A DNA stretch of 64,000 nucleotides, from positions 372,001-436,000 of the forward strand of contig NW_015440970.1 in assembly GCF_000150705.2 (NCBI RefSeq), read 5' to 3'. The notes beneath the pieces were generated by a model that was not told where the DNA came from, did no database searches, and saw nothing but the letters and a program-made list of their open reading frames with translations. The translations under genes and the position numbers were made by a program. This document shows positions 1 to 10,906 of this stretch, in pieces. Numbering within the stretch: the first letter of the stretch is position 1; each line of letters starts with the position of its first letter. The stretch is from Paracoccidioides lutzii Pb01. Its lineage: Eukaryota; Ascomycota; Eurotiomycetes; Onygenales; Ajellomycetaceae.

Positions 1-108
1 ACAGCAGATTCATGATGGGTGCGCATAGCCTATCCCACCTAACCCTTCACCCTTAGGAACAAAAACCAAACATACGCGGAGACCTATCCACCCTAACAAA
101 AGCCAACC

Positions 109-616
109 ATGCACTCTGCCTTCCAAACCGTCCCTCTAAACTATCAAACTCCTCCCTTCCCCTCCCTCTACATCTCCGCAGGCCTCTATCACCAAGGCGC
201 CAAATATCTCTATTACACGGGCGATATATGGCGCTTCACGCTCTTCTGGACCCTGCTCTTCTACATCGGCATCCATCTCTCTACCTCCCTCTGCGCTGCC
301 GTGATGCAATGGCGCAACTGGAAGCTAATCTGGGCGGCGCCGCTGGTATATATACTCGTTGCCTCGTTGGAGGCATTGTTGGCTGGTAGTGTTGTCGGGC
401 TTATGTAAGTGGGAGTGGTGTTGTGCCTTACATGGTAATGCACGTTGTTGGTTTACTGACGTGGAAATATGGTATATATACAGACTTGGAGCTGTCTATG
501 AAGCTGGCAACTATCATATGTCGACATGGATACCGTTTTCGTGGGCGGCAACGAATACACTTGTGCTGATCCTGTCCAGTTTTTCGGTTCGGGGTGGACT
601 GTGGCTAGGCACTTAA
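109..616 (+). CDS. TMEM170-family integral membrane protein
   Basis: Two exons, 109-404 and 484-616, joined across a 79-nt intron (donor GTAAGTGG, acceptor CAG), give 142 aa, close to the ~144 aa usual for TMEM170A. The joined codon AT|A keeps the frame. Hydrophobic segments lie near residues 42-63 and 73-98 and again after the junction (about 115-138), consistent with three membrane spans. The conserved C-terminal block GAVYEAGNY followed by STWIPFSWAATNTLVL supports the family. In animals TMEM170A shapes ER sheets and the nuclear envelope; the role of the fungal relatives is not established here. The stop at 614-616 lies about 285 bp from the end of the convergent PFS2 gene. Confidence 0.85.
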
Positions 617-900
617 TTTTTGGAGCATGTCTGATATATCATAAACGTAGCATAAAGCTACCTGAGGTATAACAAACCGACGCTCGGCCTGGAAAAAACA
701 AAAAAACCAACAGGGCACGCAAATCGCAATGATTTTATCCAATACCGGATGCTCTCCCACCCAATTCATTTGGAAATGACCAGACATGATGGATTGTTAA
801 AACACTGCAGGTAAATCACCACTCCATCTCCCCGGATATAAGATTGTAACACCTTTATATTACAGTAATACCATATATGGAGCATATTTTTCTGCTCTGT

Positions 901-3025
901 TTATCTAATATTTCGCCAGTTCCCCCTTCGTTGCTCTTCCATCAAGCTATCTTGCTGGCTTGGCAGAGGTCCGCGTTTCCTTACACCGTTCGAAGAGTCT
1001 TCGTTCTGGTCACTGGTTAGGCCTTGAACACCTGGAATCCCTGAGGACTGGAAATTTTGGTTTTGCTGGAAAGCGCCTGTTTGGTTGTGGTGTTGCTGTT
1101 GCTGCGCGAAAAATTGATCTTGTAGAGTTGCTAGATCCATGTGTGGAGGAAGACCGCCGTGCATTCCAGGTATGGGGTATGGAGGCGGGCGTGAATTTGG
1201 TGGTAAATCGCCTTGCGGTAGAGGAAACGATCCAGAGGAAACCATAGCTGCTAGACGGCTGGGGTCCACTTGATGCATGGATTGGGGTGTGCCTGACGGG
1301 GGCGGGGGCGGTGGTTGAACAGCTCCAATCCCTGGGATCAACCCTGGAATCCCCATATTTTCGCCACCAGCACCACTCTGAATACCTGGAAGGAGTGACG
1401 TGTCCGGTTTCTTTTGGTCCACAAGCCCCTCTGCCTCGTCTTGGAGTTCCTGCTCCTCCTCTTCCCTCATTTGCCGGCGACCAAAGTTACGACTCCACGT
1501 TCCTTGGGCCTCTGCCGCCTCCTCGCCAATATGGAACCTATCCTTCAGATAGCTCGTTTCACCGGGTCGTGCGCGAGACCAGAATCGAGTGAAATTATCC
1601 TTCGACCCGGATGCGAGAATGTGGCCAAGCGGATGCCAGTCGAGGGTCCATATGGTGGATGCGTGGGCGTATGGGATACGGTGGGCTGGGAAGATGACTT
1701 GGGCTGGCGTATTAGCCGGATCAGCGCTGTCATAGGGTGCAACAGTTGGAACCTGTCCAGCGGGTAGATTTTGCTCATCTAGAAGATAATGGTGAATTGA
1801 TCCGTCCTCGCTCCCTGTAGAGATAAGTGAACTATGAATGGGGTGCCATGTCATGGAAGATATCGGTTTCTCATGGCCTCTTAGAATGCACATGTCTCGC
1901 ATCATCCGGAGATCAAATACCCGCGCACTCTGGTCACGGGAAGATGTTGCGAGTAGGTTGTTGTTAACCCGTGAGAATCGAGTGCATGTAACCGTATTCT
2001 TATGGCTATGAAGGGTCGTCAGACACCGACCCGTGCGCGGGTCCCAGAACTTGACCTGGTGGTCTTTGGACCCGGAGACCAAGAGACCCTTTGTCGGATG
2101 CCAATCGCAAGATTTGGCATCCCAGCCATGACCAGTTAAAACCATTTCGCATTGGCGCGCCGTGAAATCAAATATTTTCAACGTCGTGTCATCGGAGGCG
2201 GAGACGAATTTGGTATCGCTTGGACACCATGACAGGTCTCTGACGGCATCGTGATGGGCGTCGTCAACGGTTTCAACGTTGTTAAAATTGGGCCGCCAGT
2301 ATTTTATGTCTCCCTTTTGGCCGCCGGATATTAGCCAATCGTGGCTGTGGGACCAGGCTGCTGAGGTTACTCCGGCTTGGTATTGATCGTAATGAGCCTA
2401 TGGTTTCCAATGTCAGTCAGATGATCCATACCATAGATTAACAATTATTTGGGGATCAACATCACTAACATCCATAACAGTCTCGAAATTGAATGCCGTT
2501 CCATTCCAAAGCATGAACTCGCCCGTGTGACCACCTGTCAGCAAACGTCGGCCCTCTGGCGTCCATCTTACGACTGTAATAGGCTTCTTCGATTTGCCGA
2601 TAGATTGGTGCAAATGCCGAACGGGGATGGAGTCAACAGGAGAATCGATTCCGGCCAAGGGCGGGAGCATCTAAGAGGGAAAATCATTGGCAGTCAGCAC
2701 TGGTATATATTCATAATTCATAAATACGATTTAACAATCAGTATTGAGAACATACATCCACAGTGTAGCTTGCGCTGGGTCTTTCCCTTTCTAGCTTATG
2801 CGATCCTTTGTATCGAGGCTGGCGCACGCGCATCCACTGAACCATCGAAGAACCATAGTCGGTAACAGGCCCTGATGTCATCCACTGAGCAATGCTGCTG
2901 GTGTAGTATTATAGGGAATACGGGGAGAACATACTTGGTCTTCGGGGTCCTCCCACCCCTCCTTCGTAGGACCTCAGTGGACGTGGGAATCCCCCTTCCA
3001 CGCCGTCGTGGTCGTAAGAGCTCAT
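901..3025 (-). CDS. PFS2: Polyadenylation factor subunit Pfs2 (WD40, WDR33 ortholog)
   Basis: Four exons on the minus strand (3025-2935, 2871-2756, 2670-2443, 2397-901) give 643 aa. The introns are 63, 85 and 45 nt, and all junctions keep frame. Pfs2 is the WD40 scaffold of the cleavage and polyadenylation factor in the nucleus; its animal counterpart WDR33 binds the AAUAAA signal. The N-terminus carries the conserved RPVTDYGSSMVQWMR and RPSASYTVDMLPPLAG blocks. WD repeats run roughly from residue 85 to 420 (for example GGHTGEFMLWNG, SGSKDHQVKFWDPRTG, SGSKDNFTRFW). The C-terminal third is rich in Pro, Gly and Gln, including a run of six Pro, and ends near RRGNWRNIR. The first ATG at 3025 was chosen because exon 1 (MSSYDHDGVEGG) reads open into the conserved core. 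Nothing looks broken. Confidence 0.95.
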
Positions 3026-4109
3026 CCCAAGAACAGTAAATGTATGCGAGGAGGCAGTTCAGGTTGATCGGGTGGATCAGTCGAATGGGTTATCGGTTCT
3101 TTATCCGCAGAGCTTTTGTCATGGTAGAAAAGTGAGAGGAAATGAAAGGGCGCCTGGGCATAGAGATATAATATGAGAACGAATATGAATATGAATAACT
3201 CGTTTTGGTGATGGGACTGTGAAAGAGTCTGTCGCATGCATCAATCGAGGTGAAAGTGAAAGTAGTCTATAGCATTCACAACAGCATGCGATGTCAATAT
3301 GAAAGCATATGCTGTCTATAGAGAGTCCGGAATTCGTCAATGACAAGAAACTCCAGGTCACCGCAGACTGAACACAGCCAGAGAGGAAGCTCAGTCTCCG
3401 CTGCGTCGACGTTGGTCCGCGGTAAAAGGGCGAGTTATACAGGCCCAATTCAAGCTAGGCTGGATGGGGCCTAGCTTTGCAGAGCCACAAGCGCTGTTTT
3501 ACCAGCCACAGTCTAACCAATTAAGTCGTTATAACTAGATAACTAGTTAGCTAGTTAGTTAGTTATTATATTGATAAATAATCAAAATCAATTACCCTAT
3601 AAATCGGATTTGGTGCGCCGTTTCGCCTGGGAATTACGTTAACTATCCTCAGAGTGGTTACATAATCCAGGGACCAGACCTCCCCCTCGTCATGAGCAAA
3701 CCTGGCAGCAAAACTCGAGAACTTGCAAGGAACACGGAGGAGAGTTTAGATTTCAGAGTGCTGTTTTATTCCTTTTTTTTTTTATTTCTTTTTTTTTTTT
3801 TTTTTTATATATAATTGATTAGTTATTTTTTTAATGGCAATGTTCCTGAATTGGCTTCTTCCTCTGCCGTTGCATCGTTTCCTTCCTCGGATTCGCCTCC
3901 AGTTTCTCCCCTTTGGAACAGGCTATCTTCGTTATCTGCGGAGCAATTGACAATCGTTTATTTGCCTCTGGACGGGGGTTAGCTAGCTAGGTATACATAT
4001 ACCTAGTTGTATATATTATTCTTAGAATCACTTGTTACATTCTTCCCGCGAGGCAAATTCTCAGTCACGGGAAAGGGGATAAGATATTGGCTTGTCTTGC
4101 TCCGTAAGT
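3026..4109. other. Divergent promoter region between PFS2 and DGAT1
   Basis: No gene is visible. The region holds the divergent upstream sequences of PFS2 and DGAT1, a TAGTTA-rich stretch at about 3526-3566 and a T-rich run at about 3772-3806. Open frames here lack family similarity. Confidence 0.6.
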
Positions 4110-5904
4110 ATGGCGAGCATTGCGCGCATAGCTGTGTCAAGGACCGACAACATCCAGCCTTCAGACACTCCGCTGGAATTGGCGAAAGATCACCATCCTA
4201 CAGCTTCTCAGCCATTGCAGGCAAAGGAACACTTGCACGATGGAGCACTGCAACCCACACCGTCGAATTCATATCCACCGAAAACTAAGAGCAAATACCG
4301 CCATGTCGCCGCTTATCATTCCCGCCTCACGATATCCTGTCTAAGCCGTGAATCAGAGGTCAATCCCAGCTTTTTTGGATTTCGGAACCTTATGGTTCTT
4401 GTATTGAGTAAAGAATTTCTCTCAGCCTAGAGCCGGGTATTTAATTGGGATTATTGCTGATCAGTTGGACGTTGTAGTTGTGATGAATTTACGCTTGATT
4501 GTTGAGAATTTTATGAAGGTATGTATTTCAATCCCACACCCGCCGCAGCCCCTCCCACCCGTTTCCTTTGCTGACAATAGATTTCCCTACAGTACGGAGT
4601 CCTTATTTGTATCAGATGTCACGACTATCGACAACAAGATGTTGTTCTGGGTGCAATTTTATCTGCACTCATCCCCTGCCATCTCTTCGTGGCATTTATA
4701 ATTGAGCGAGCGGCCGCTCACCAAGTCAGGGGAGCAATTGGCCGCATCAAGCGTGAGGAGTCAACACAGGAAGATGCACTGGAGCAGCAGTCATTCCGGT
4801 CAGCATGGATATGTACGGCTATTGCACATTCATTAAATGCCAGCCTTTGTCTCCTTGTCACGAGTTACGCAGTTTATTATTACGTCAATCACCCCGGTAT
4901 CGGAACCCTATGCGAAGTCCATGTTATCGTCGTCTGGTTGAAGATCTGCTCATACGCATTTACCAATCGAGACCTCCGCCACGCAGTGCTACACCCTTCA
5001 TCTACCTCCCCGCTTCCAGAGATCTATCAATCCTGCCCCTATCCCCGAAACGTTACCATCGGAAACCTAACCTATTTCTGGCTGGCACCAACCCTGGTAT
5101 ACCAGCCCGTATACCCCCGCACAGACCGAATCAGGTGGTCCTTTGTCGCCAAGCGTGTAATGGAAATGATCGGTCTTTCGGTATTCATCTGGCTCACCTC
5201 AGCCCAATACGCAGCCCCAGTCCTGCGCAACTCCCTCGAGAAAATAGCAACGCTCGACCTAACCTCCATCATCGAACGAGTCATGAAACTCTCCACAATC
5301 TCCCTCATTATCTGGCTCGCTGGATTCTTTGCACTATTCCAGTCCTATCTCAACGCGCTAGCTGAAATCATGCGTTTCGGTGACCGCGAGTTCTACACGG
5401 AGTGGTGGAACAGTCCTAGCGTGGGCACGTATTGGCGTACGTGGAATAAGCCCGTGTATCACTTTATGAGACGACATATCTTCTCTCCGCTGATTGGGAG
5501 GGGCTGGAGTCCTTTTGCCGCCAGCGTCATGGTGTTCATCTTCAGCGGGATACTGCATGAATTACTCGTCGGGATCCCAACACATAACGTCATAGGTAAG
5601 GATAATATTTTTCATTCATCTGTCCCTGCTCGGGCCTGTCCCTCATTCTCATTTGCATTCTGAAGCCCCATATTGACATTACTTTTGTATCATATCAGGT
5701 GTCGCTTTCGCCGGCATGGTTCTCCAACTTCCCCTGATCGCTGCAACTCTGCCACTGGAGAAAATGAACACCCGGACCGGCAAAATTATTGGTAACTGTG
5801 TGTTTTGGGTGAGCTTTTGTCTTGTGGGACAGCCATTGGCGGCGTTGTTGTACTTTTTCGCGTGGCAGGCTAAATACGGCAGTGTTAGCAAACTGCGCGT
5901 ATAA
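4110..5904 (+). CDS. DGAT1: Diacylglycerol O-acyltransferase, DGAT1 type (MBOAT family)
   Basis: Exons 4110-4407, 4478-4518, 4593-5595 and 5699-5904 give 515 aa. The enzyme transfers an acyl chain from acyl-CoA to diacylglycerol, the last step of triacylglycerol synthesis, in the ER membrane. The family signature FYTEWWNS is near residue 380 (FYxxWWN motif), followed by SVGTYWRTWNKPVYHF. The likely catalytic His is residue 435 in SGILHELLVG. Multiple membrane spans flank these. For intron 1 I chose donor A|GTAAAG and acceptor GTTGTAG|TTGTG, because the product FRNLMVLVLIVMNLRL then has the normal family spacing. An in-frame alternative (donor at 4401, acceptor CAG at 4462-4464) would add two residues. 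A sterol O-acyltransferase of the same superfamily is the alternative, but the N-terminal FFGFRNLM and MKYGVLICI blocks fit DGAT1 better. Confidence 0.93.
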
Positions 5905-6206
5905 ACTCTTCCATCGAAGGGAGGCGAGCTTTTGTATGTACGATGTACTATACCGTAAAGTTTTGAGATCCTCAACATAGGGGCCTCTCTTTTGGTTAAG
6001 GAGTAGAAAATCTTTATCCGATAACATGGCTTGATTCCAGAGATATCCCAACTTATCACCACAAAAAGTGGTTTGTTTGACCTAATATCAATGTTCCATG
6101 CAGACACAAAACGGTGGCAATAGAAGAGTGATGGGTTCTCAACATTATCTTCCTCCAGTTTGAGGTTATTTGAGTCGAAACAAAAGAGAGATTGAAAACA
6201 ATAAAT

Positions 6207-6595
6207 CCGTGCTTTGTTCCTATGCTCAAGAAGCAGCTCAAAGCACCGCCTCCCCGGAGGATATAGATTATTAATAAAGAAAGAAATGAGGTCAAGGTGC
6301 CTGTCACTGCTGGTGGCAGGTACATTCCTGGATATTTTGATCTTGTTGTTGAGCATCCCAATGATGTTGGGTGCCAACCAGTGTGAGACTGTGATGATGA
6401 CTGTGCTTTGTTCCATGCTTGAAAAGGAACTCGGAGAACCACCATATCTTAGAGCTGAGATCTCAATAAAGAAATGAGATCGAAGCACTTAGTCAGGAAC
6501 GGCTAATATCTGTTGGATATATTGAGCTTTTTGTCAACATTTGAAGGTTGTTTTAAGTGCCAACAAGTATCAGTTTATCGTGACGGGGCGAGATC
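6207..6595. repeat. Diverged tandem duplication, unit about 194 bp
   Basis: Copy 1 (about 6207-6400) and copy 2 (about 6401-6595) align by eye with small gaps. Matching landmarks are GTGCTTTGTTCC (6207 and 6402), AATAAAGAA followed by ATGAG (about 6272 and 6464), GGATAT.TTGA (about 6330 and 6515) and GTGCCAAC (about 6370 and 6557). I recognise no element family. Confidence 0.6.
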
Positions 6596-7119
6596 ATCAA
6601 CTTGAAAGATATCTACATTACAATGGACTTGTACATGGATGCGCTCTGCGGTCAATTCCGCCTCCGATGAATGTCAAATCTCAACTGCTTCTGAGCTGCT
6701 GATATCAGTAAGCTGATACTCCTCCGTTCGGTGCTTTGGACGCTCGGGAGGATATCTCAACTTGGGGTTGAGCATGAGGTGAAGAAGTTTTAAAAAGGTG
6801 GCTCCAGCCCAATGGCTGATTTTGGGAAAACCGAAGCATTCGACCATTTGACTTAGGAACGGACCAAATATGCAGAGCAGAACCTCAAACCTTCCATACG
6901 CGGAATTGCGGCCATGACGGGCGGAGATCCCGGTACCCCAGATTCACCGTTCGTCAGGAAGCTAAGACGAATGGCTACCCCTGTGCGAATCTAGTAAAAA
7001 CTTCAAAGGCTTTCCAGTCGTGGCATGAGCAAGTGACTGGAATGTCTAGAGCGCCGCGATAAGAAAAAAGACCCACCTAAGCCGCCCAAAACCCGACCAT
7101 GGAAGCAGGGGCGCTGGAG

Positions 7120-7141
7120 CCGGCGCTGGAGCCAGCGCCGG
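7120..7141. other. GC-rich perfect hairpin, 10-bp arms
   Basis: CCGGCGCTGG and CCAGCGCCGG are exact reverse complements separated by AG. A further copy of GGCGCTGG lies just upstream. It sits inside otherwise AT-rich non-coding DNA. Confidence 0.6.
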
Positions 7142-8033
7142 AGCTGGTGAGGGATCGGCGTCTTCTCAAACTGGGACTGGCATTGCTGCTTGGTGGCTGA
7201 GATTTTATGTAGGTTGTCCAATCTTGAAAACAGCTGATGGCAGAACCCAATCAATATACCTGGTCATTCCCAGGCGTAACGCTCTGTATAGAGAAATGAT
7301 TTTGATAGAGGAGCGGAATCAATTTGCAAATACATCCACGGCATTTTGATATTATGAGCAGTCGATAATAAGACTTCAATCACCCAGGTCACGGGGGCTT
7401 CCCTAAGGGTGTTCAGTATGATCTTTCGCATCGGAAATGATTTGATATTCTGCTCGTTGCAGTAAATCAGTGCTTAGACAGCTACTTACAGGGAATCCTC
7501 AGGCCCCCGCCATCACCAGCAGGGATGTTATACGGCTTGACATCCTGACGGAGCACCGCTCACGGATAGATGAATGATAAACTCCCCTGATCAACAATTT
7601 GATCCAAGCATCTCGGCCTGAAGCCGGGGCTATTTTGTGCGCTGGAATGTACCTATGCTTCCAGCTCCCCCTTGCTCAGCATAGCCCTGTGGGGGGCCGA
7701 TCTGGATCAAGCTTGCGTGATAGGGGGCAGGGATGCCTTTTTGCTCTTAGGATTCCATAGCTCCCTTTTCGACTTTCTATTTTGTAAGAATTTCCAATTT
7801 TGATGTTCCGCACAAAGAGCAGGTGGTTATATATGGCTCCATCCACATTCCTTTCTCTCACCTCGTGAAACAAATGATGCAACAGAGAAACGATACTCAA
7901 TTGAATCAAGATTCCGAGTTTGAAATGTCGCCGACACAGCCTGGCCATATTAATTGAGCTCAGTCAAAGGTAGCAGAAACACAACTTGTTGGAGTTGGTC
8001 TGGGCAGGGGGTCTCTGCGGAGGGGGGGGTCAC

Positions 8034-8034
<1 letters not shown>

Positions 8035-8069
<35 letters not shown>
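8035..8069. repeat. (AC)n microsatellite
   Basis: An uninterrupted AC dinucleotide run of about 17 units, preceded by a G-rich tract. Confidence 0.95.
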
Positions 8070-8070
<1 letters not shown>

Positions 8071-8995
8071 CCCTGATACAGCATGGCCGCTTATTAGGTC
8101 ACCCACTGACTTCCTCGCAACCTCCTCCCGTGCCCTCTTTTAAAAGGTATAAATACCCTGTTCCCCTGCAACAGATCCTCGTGTCCCTTTGGTCTTTCTC
8201 TGGAACCTTCTTGTTCTTCTCTTCCCGTCTCTGGATGGCAGGCGGGGCAATCATTTTAACTTATGCGGGTGGTCAACCCTACAACGATCTTCTCTGCCGG
8301 GCAATCGGGACAACCCCATCCCCGACTGCAAGGTCGTCGGTTGGGATTTGCGAATTCAGGCAAATAACCCAAACGTATCCGATGTGCTATGTTGAATTCC
8401 CTTTTCCTTCATAGCTACAGTCGGTCGAAAGGACACTCTTACTTAAATCTTCACATTCAGAGCTACCCGTGATACGACACAGCACAGTGAAGAGCTTCCA
8501 ACACCACTTCCGCTATATACATCTCCGAAGAGCTAATCAGTCTATGCAGCCCCGATAGTTGAAGACTGCTTCGTCATTCCACCGCCCATCTGCTCTAGGG
8601 CTGATTGCTAATAATGCTGTAAATAGTACATACACAGCGGCAGCGGGAATACTGTGTGTCGGAGTTCCAGGTTCTCCAATGGGGGCAGGGGGGAATCGGG
8701 TAGAATCTAAGCCGGCCCCATTCAACGCCTCAGGAATAATGCAAAGCAGATTTACAACGCAGGGATATGCTATGCTTTACCATACCTCAGCCGCCTTGAG
8801 GAGAACGAACTGCCACACAAACTGGGTCATTGAGCCTGCAATATTCAGTGTGCCGGCTAATTATCACATCGTGTTTCAAGAGGGGTAGTGGGGAGAATTT
8901 TCCCTAGCTTACCGGTTGATGCTAAGGTGGTCTTACGGCGTCTCAACTTCCGAAGGCCACATTGTCTGGGTCTGGTGGGAACGATGGAACCGTAC

Positions 8996-9006
8996 TATAT
9001 ATAAAA
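8996..9006 (+). promoter_or_regulatory. TATA box, MAPEG gene
   Basis: TATATATAAAA lies about 125 bp upstream of the MAPEG start codon, a plausible distance for a fungal TATA-containing promoter. No other site was verified. Confidence 0.5.
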
Positions 9007-9129
9007 CCTCCTCTCCGACATTCTGCCTCCGTGAGCAAATACTACATCAGCAATAATCTCCAGTTACTGGATATTTTCAGCGTCTTCTATTCCCAATAGA
9101 TAACGTTATTCAATACAAAAGTCGGCGAA

Positions 9130-9837
9130 ATGGTTTCCATCACTCTTCCAGATAACTATGGGTATGTTAATGCTTCATTTTCATTGTTTGCTGTCCTTAT
9201 TTGCAAACCTGGAGCCCACATTTCTACATTTTGATGCCTTTGATTGGATATACGATACATCCACTACCTCAAATATTTTTGTTAACAATAATAACATGAA
9301 ACTTCCAACAGCAATGTCATTGCCCTTGCCCTAGGAGTCATTCCAGTTGTAAGCTTCGCCCACGGCATTGTCGTCGGCAAACACCGCAAAGCCTCCGGCA
9401 TAAAATATCCGCATACATATGCATCCCAAGAAGAATGCAAGAAAAGCGTATGTTCCTGGCATTCTCCCCCATAACAACTCATCCCACTCCCCAAAACGAA
9501 AGAAGCAAGAATCAAAAATTAAAATTCAACTCTTCCTAACTGCCTATTTCAGCCCGCCGCCTACAAATTCAACTGCGCCCAACGCGCCCACGCCAACTTC
9601 CTCGAAAACGCACCGCAAACCATGCTCATGGCACTGGTCGCGGGTCTAAGATTCCCCCAAACCACCGCAGTCCTAACTGCCTCCTGGATCGTCTTGAGAA
9701 TTTTGTTCCTGCACGGCTACGTCATGTCTGACAAGCCTGATGGCAACGGCCGGTATAGGGGAATTCTGTTCTGGCTTGCGCAGGCGGGGCTTTGGGGACT
9801 CTGTGTGTTTGGGGTTGCGTGGCAATTGGGGTCGTAG
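9130..9837 (+). CDS. MAPEG-family protein, microsomal glutathione S-transferase 3-like
   Basis: Exons 9130-9161, 9312-9447 and 9553-9837 give 150 aa, matching the ~150 aa of MGST3. MAPEG proteins are four-helix ER membrane enzymes that use glutathione for conjugation or peroxide reduction. The signature FNCAQRAHANFLENAP lies around residues 62-77 and corresponds to the family FNxxQRAHxNxxE motif, with the glutathione-contacting Arg and Glu present. Hydrophobic helices lie near residues 12-30, 76-95 and 125-148. Intron junctions are GG|C, phase 0 after AAG AGC, and standard GT-AG. A TATA box lies upstream. A detoxification role is inferred from the family only. Confidence 0.88.
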
Positions 9838-10653
9838 TTTTTTTCCGGCTAGTGCCCTTAGTATTGGATGGGTTAACTAGTTAATTGGGATACATATTTT
9901 GTATATATGTTGAGACTGGATTCTTTGAATGTGGATTATTAAAGGTGATTAACATTTTGACCTTTCATATCGTGCGAGCTTTGATTAACTTGTTGATATA
10001 CTTCGACAACAATACCATTCACATGTCCGATATGCACTAAATATTGAAAGTCACATTTCTTCAAAACCCCACAACAAGAGATATCTCGTATATACGCAGG
10101 TAAACAAGACAGTTCTGCAATGATTTGAACAAATTTTCAACCAGCTTAATACTAAATCCGACAATGGAATTGGAGACCTTGGAAGGTTCAAAAGTCTGTC
10201 ATGGAATCTAGCTAACCATTATATTGTTCTCCGGAGCATTGAAACACAAGTCTTCCAGATTGCAGGTTGACATCAAGAATATTTTACCAGGTTCATCAAC
10301 TCCTCGAAAACAACGAATAGTTCACAGAGGATTTTACCAATTACCATCAAATAAGATTGACTTCACAGGGTATATTGAGTGCGATTGGCCAATCGGAGTC
10401 TGTGTCCGTGGCTTCAGATAACTTAACAAACCCAACCCAACCTGCCATTTTACGCGTTAACAGCAGCACATCATATCAACATCTTCCAAGTCACTCCTTC
10501 AATTTTCTATATCCACCTTGTTTCTTTACATACAGTATACACCAGTTAATCCGACGAATAAAGGAAAAAAGGGGAGAAACGAACATCACTCCACTCGCCG
10601 TTCGCTGCCCATTCCCATCACCCAAAACTCAACCCCTCCTCCATCCAAATCAA
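9838..10653. other. Intergenic region with the pyrG promoter
   Basis: No gene is visible. The stretch holds the MAPEG 3' flank and the pyrG upstream region, with a palindromic CCAAT element at 10383-10394. Confidence 0.55.
10383..10394. promoter_or_regulatory. Palindromic double CCAAT box upstream of pyrG
   Basis: GATTGGCCAATC is a perfect 12-bp palindrome carrying CCAAT on both strands, 260 bp upstream of the pyrG ATG. CCAAT is the site of the fungal CCAAT-binding (Hap) complex. Function here is inferred from motif and position only. Confidence 0.45.
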
Positions 10654-10867
10654 ATGTCTTCAAAATCTCACATCCCGTATGCAGTGCGGGCGAGCCGGCA
10701 TAGCAATCCACTAGCTAAACAGCTATTCCAAATTGCAGAAGAAAAGAAATCAAATGTTGTGGTTTCCGCAGATGTAACCACCTCGAAAGAGCTGCTGGAC
10801 CTGGCCGATCGTACGTTTAAACATTACCCCCTCCATGTCAATTGAGGGCGCTATGGAAAAAGGAAGG

Positions 10868-10906
<39 letters not shown>

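Larger units (their letters stand above)
5905..9129. other. 3.2-kb gene-poor intergenic region
   Basis: No supported gene. It contains a diverged tandem duplication (6207-6595), a GC-rich hairpin (7120-7141), an AC microsatellite (8035-8069) and, at its right end, the MAPEG promoter. The minus-strand frame at 5679-6488 overlaps DGAT1 exon 4 and shows no recognisable domain. Confidence 0.55.

Noticed and set aside
1287..1767. Plus-strand frames over 100 codons
   Set aside because: Antisense shadows of the PFS2 coding exon.
5679..6488. 269-codon minus-strand frame
   Set aside because: It overlaps DGAT1 exon 4 antisense and reads through the tandem duplication; composition is not protein-like and no domain is seen.
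7986..8414. 142-codon plus frame containing a His-Thr repeat
   Set aside because: The repeat is simply the translated AC microsatellite, and the flanks have no similarity.
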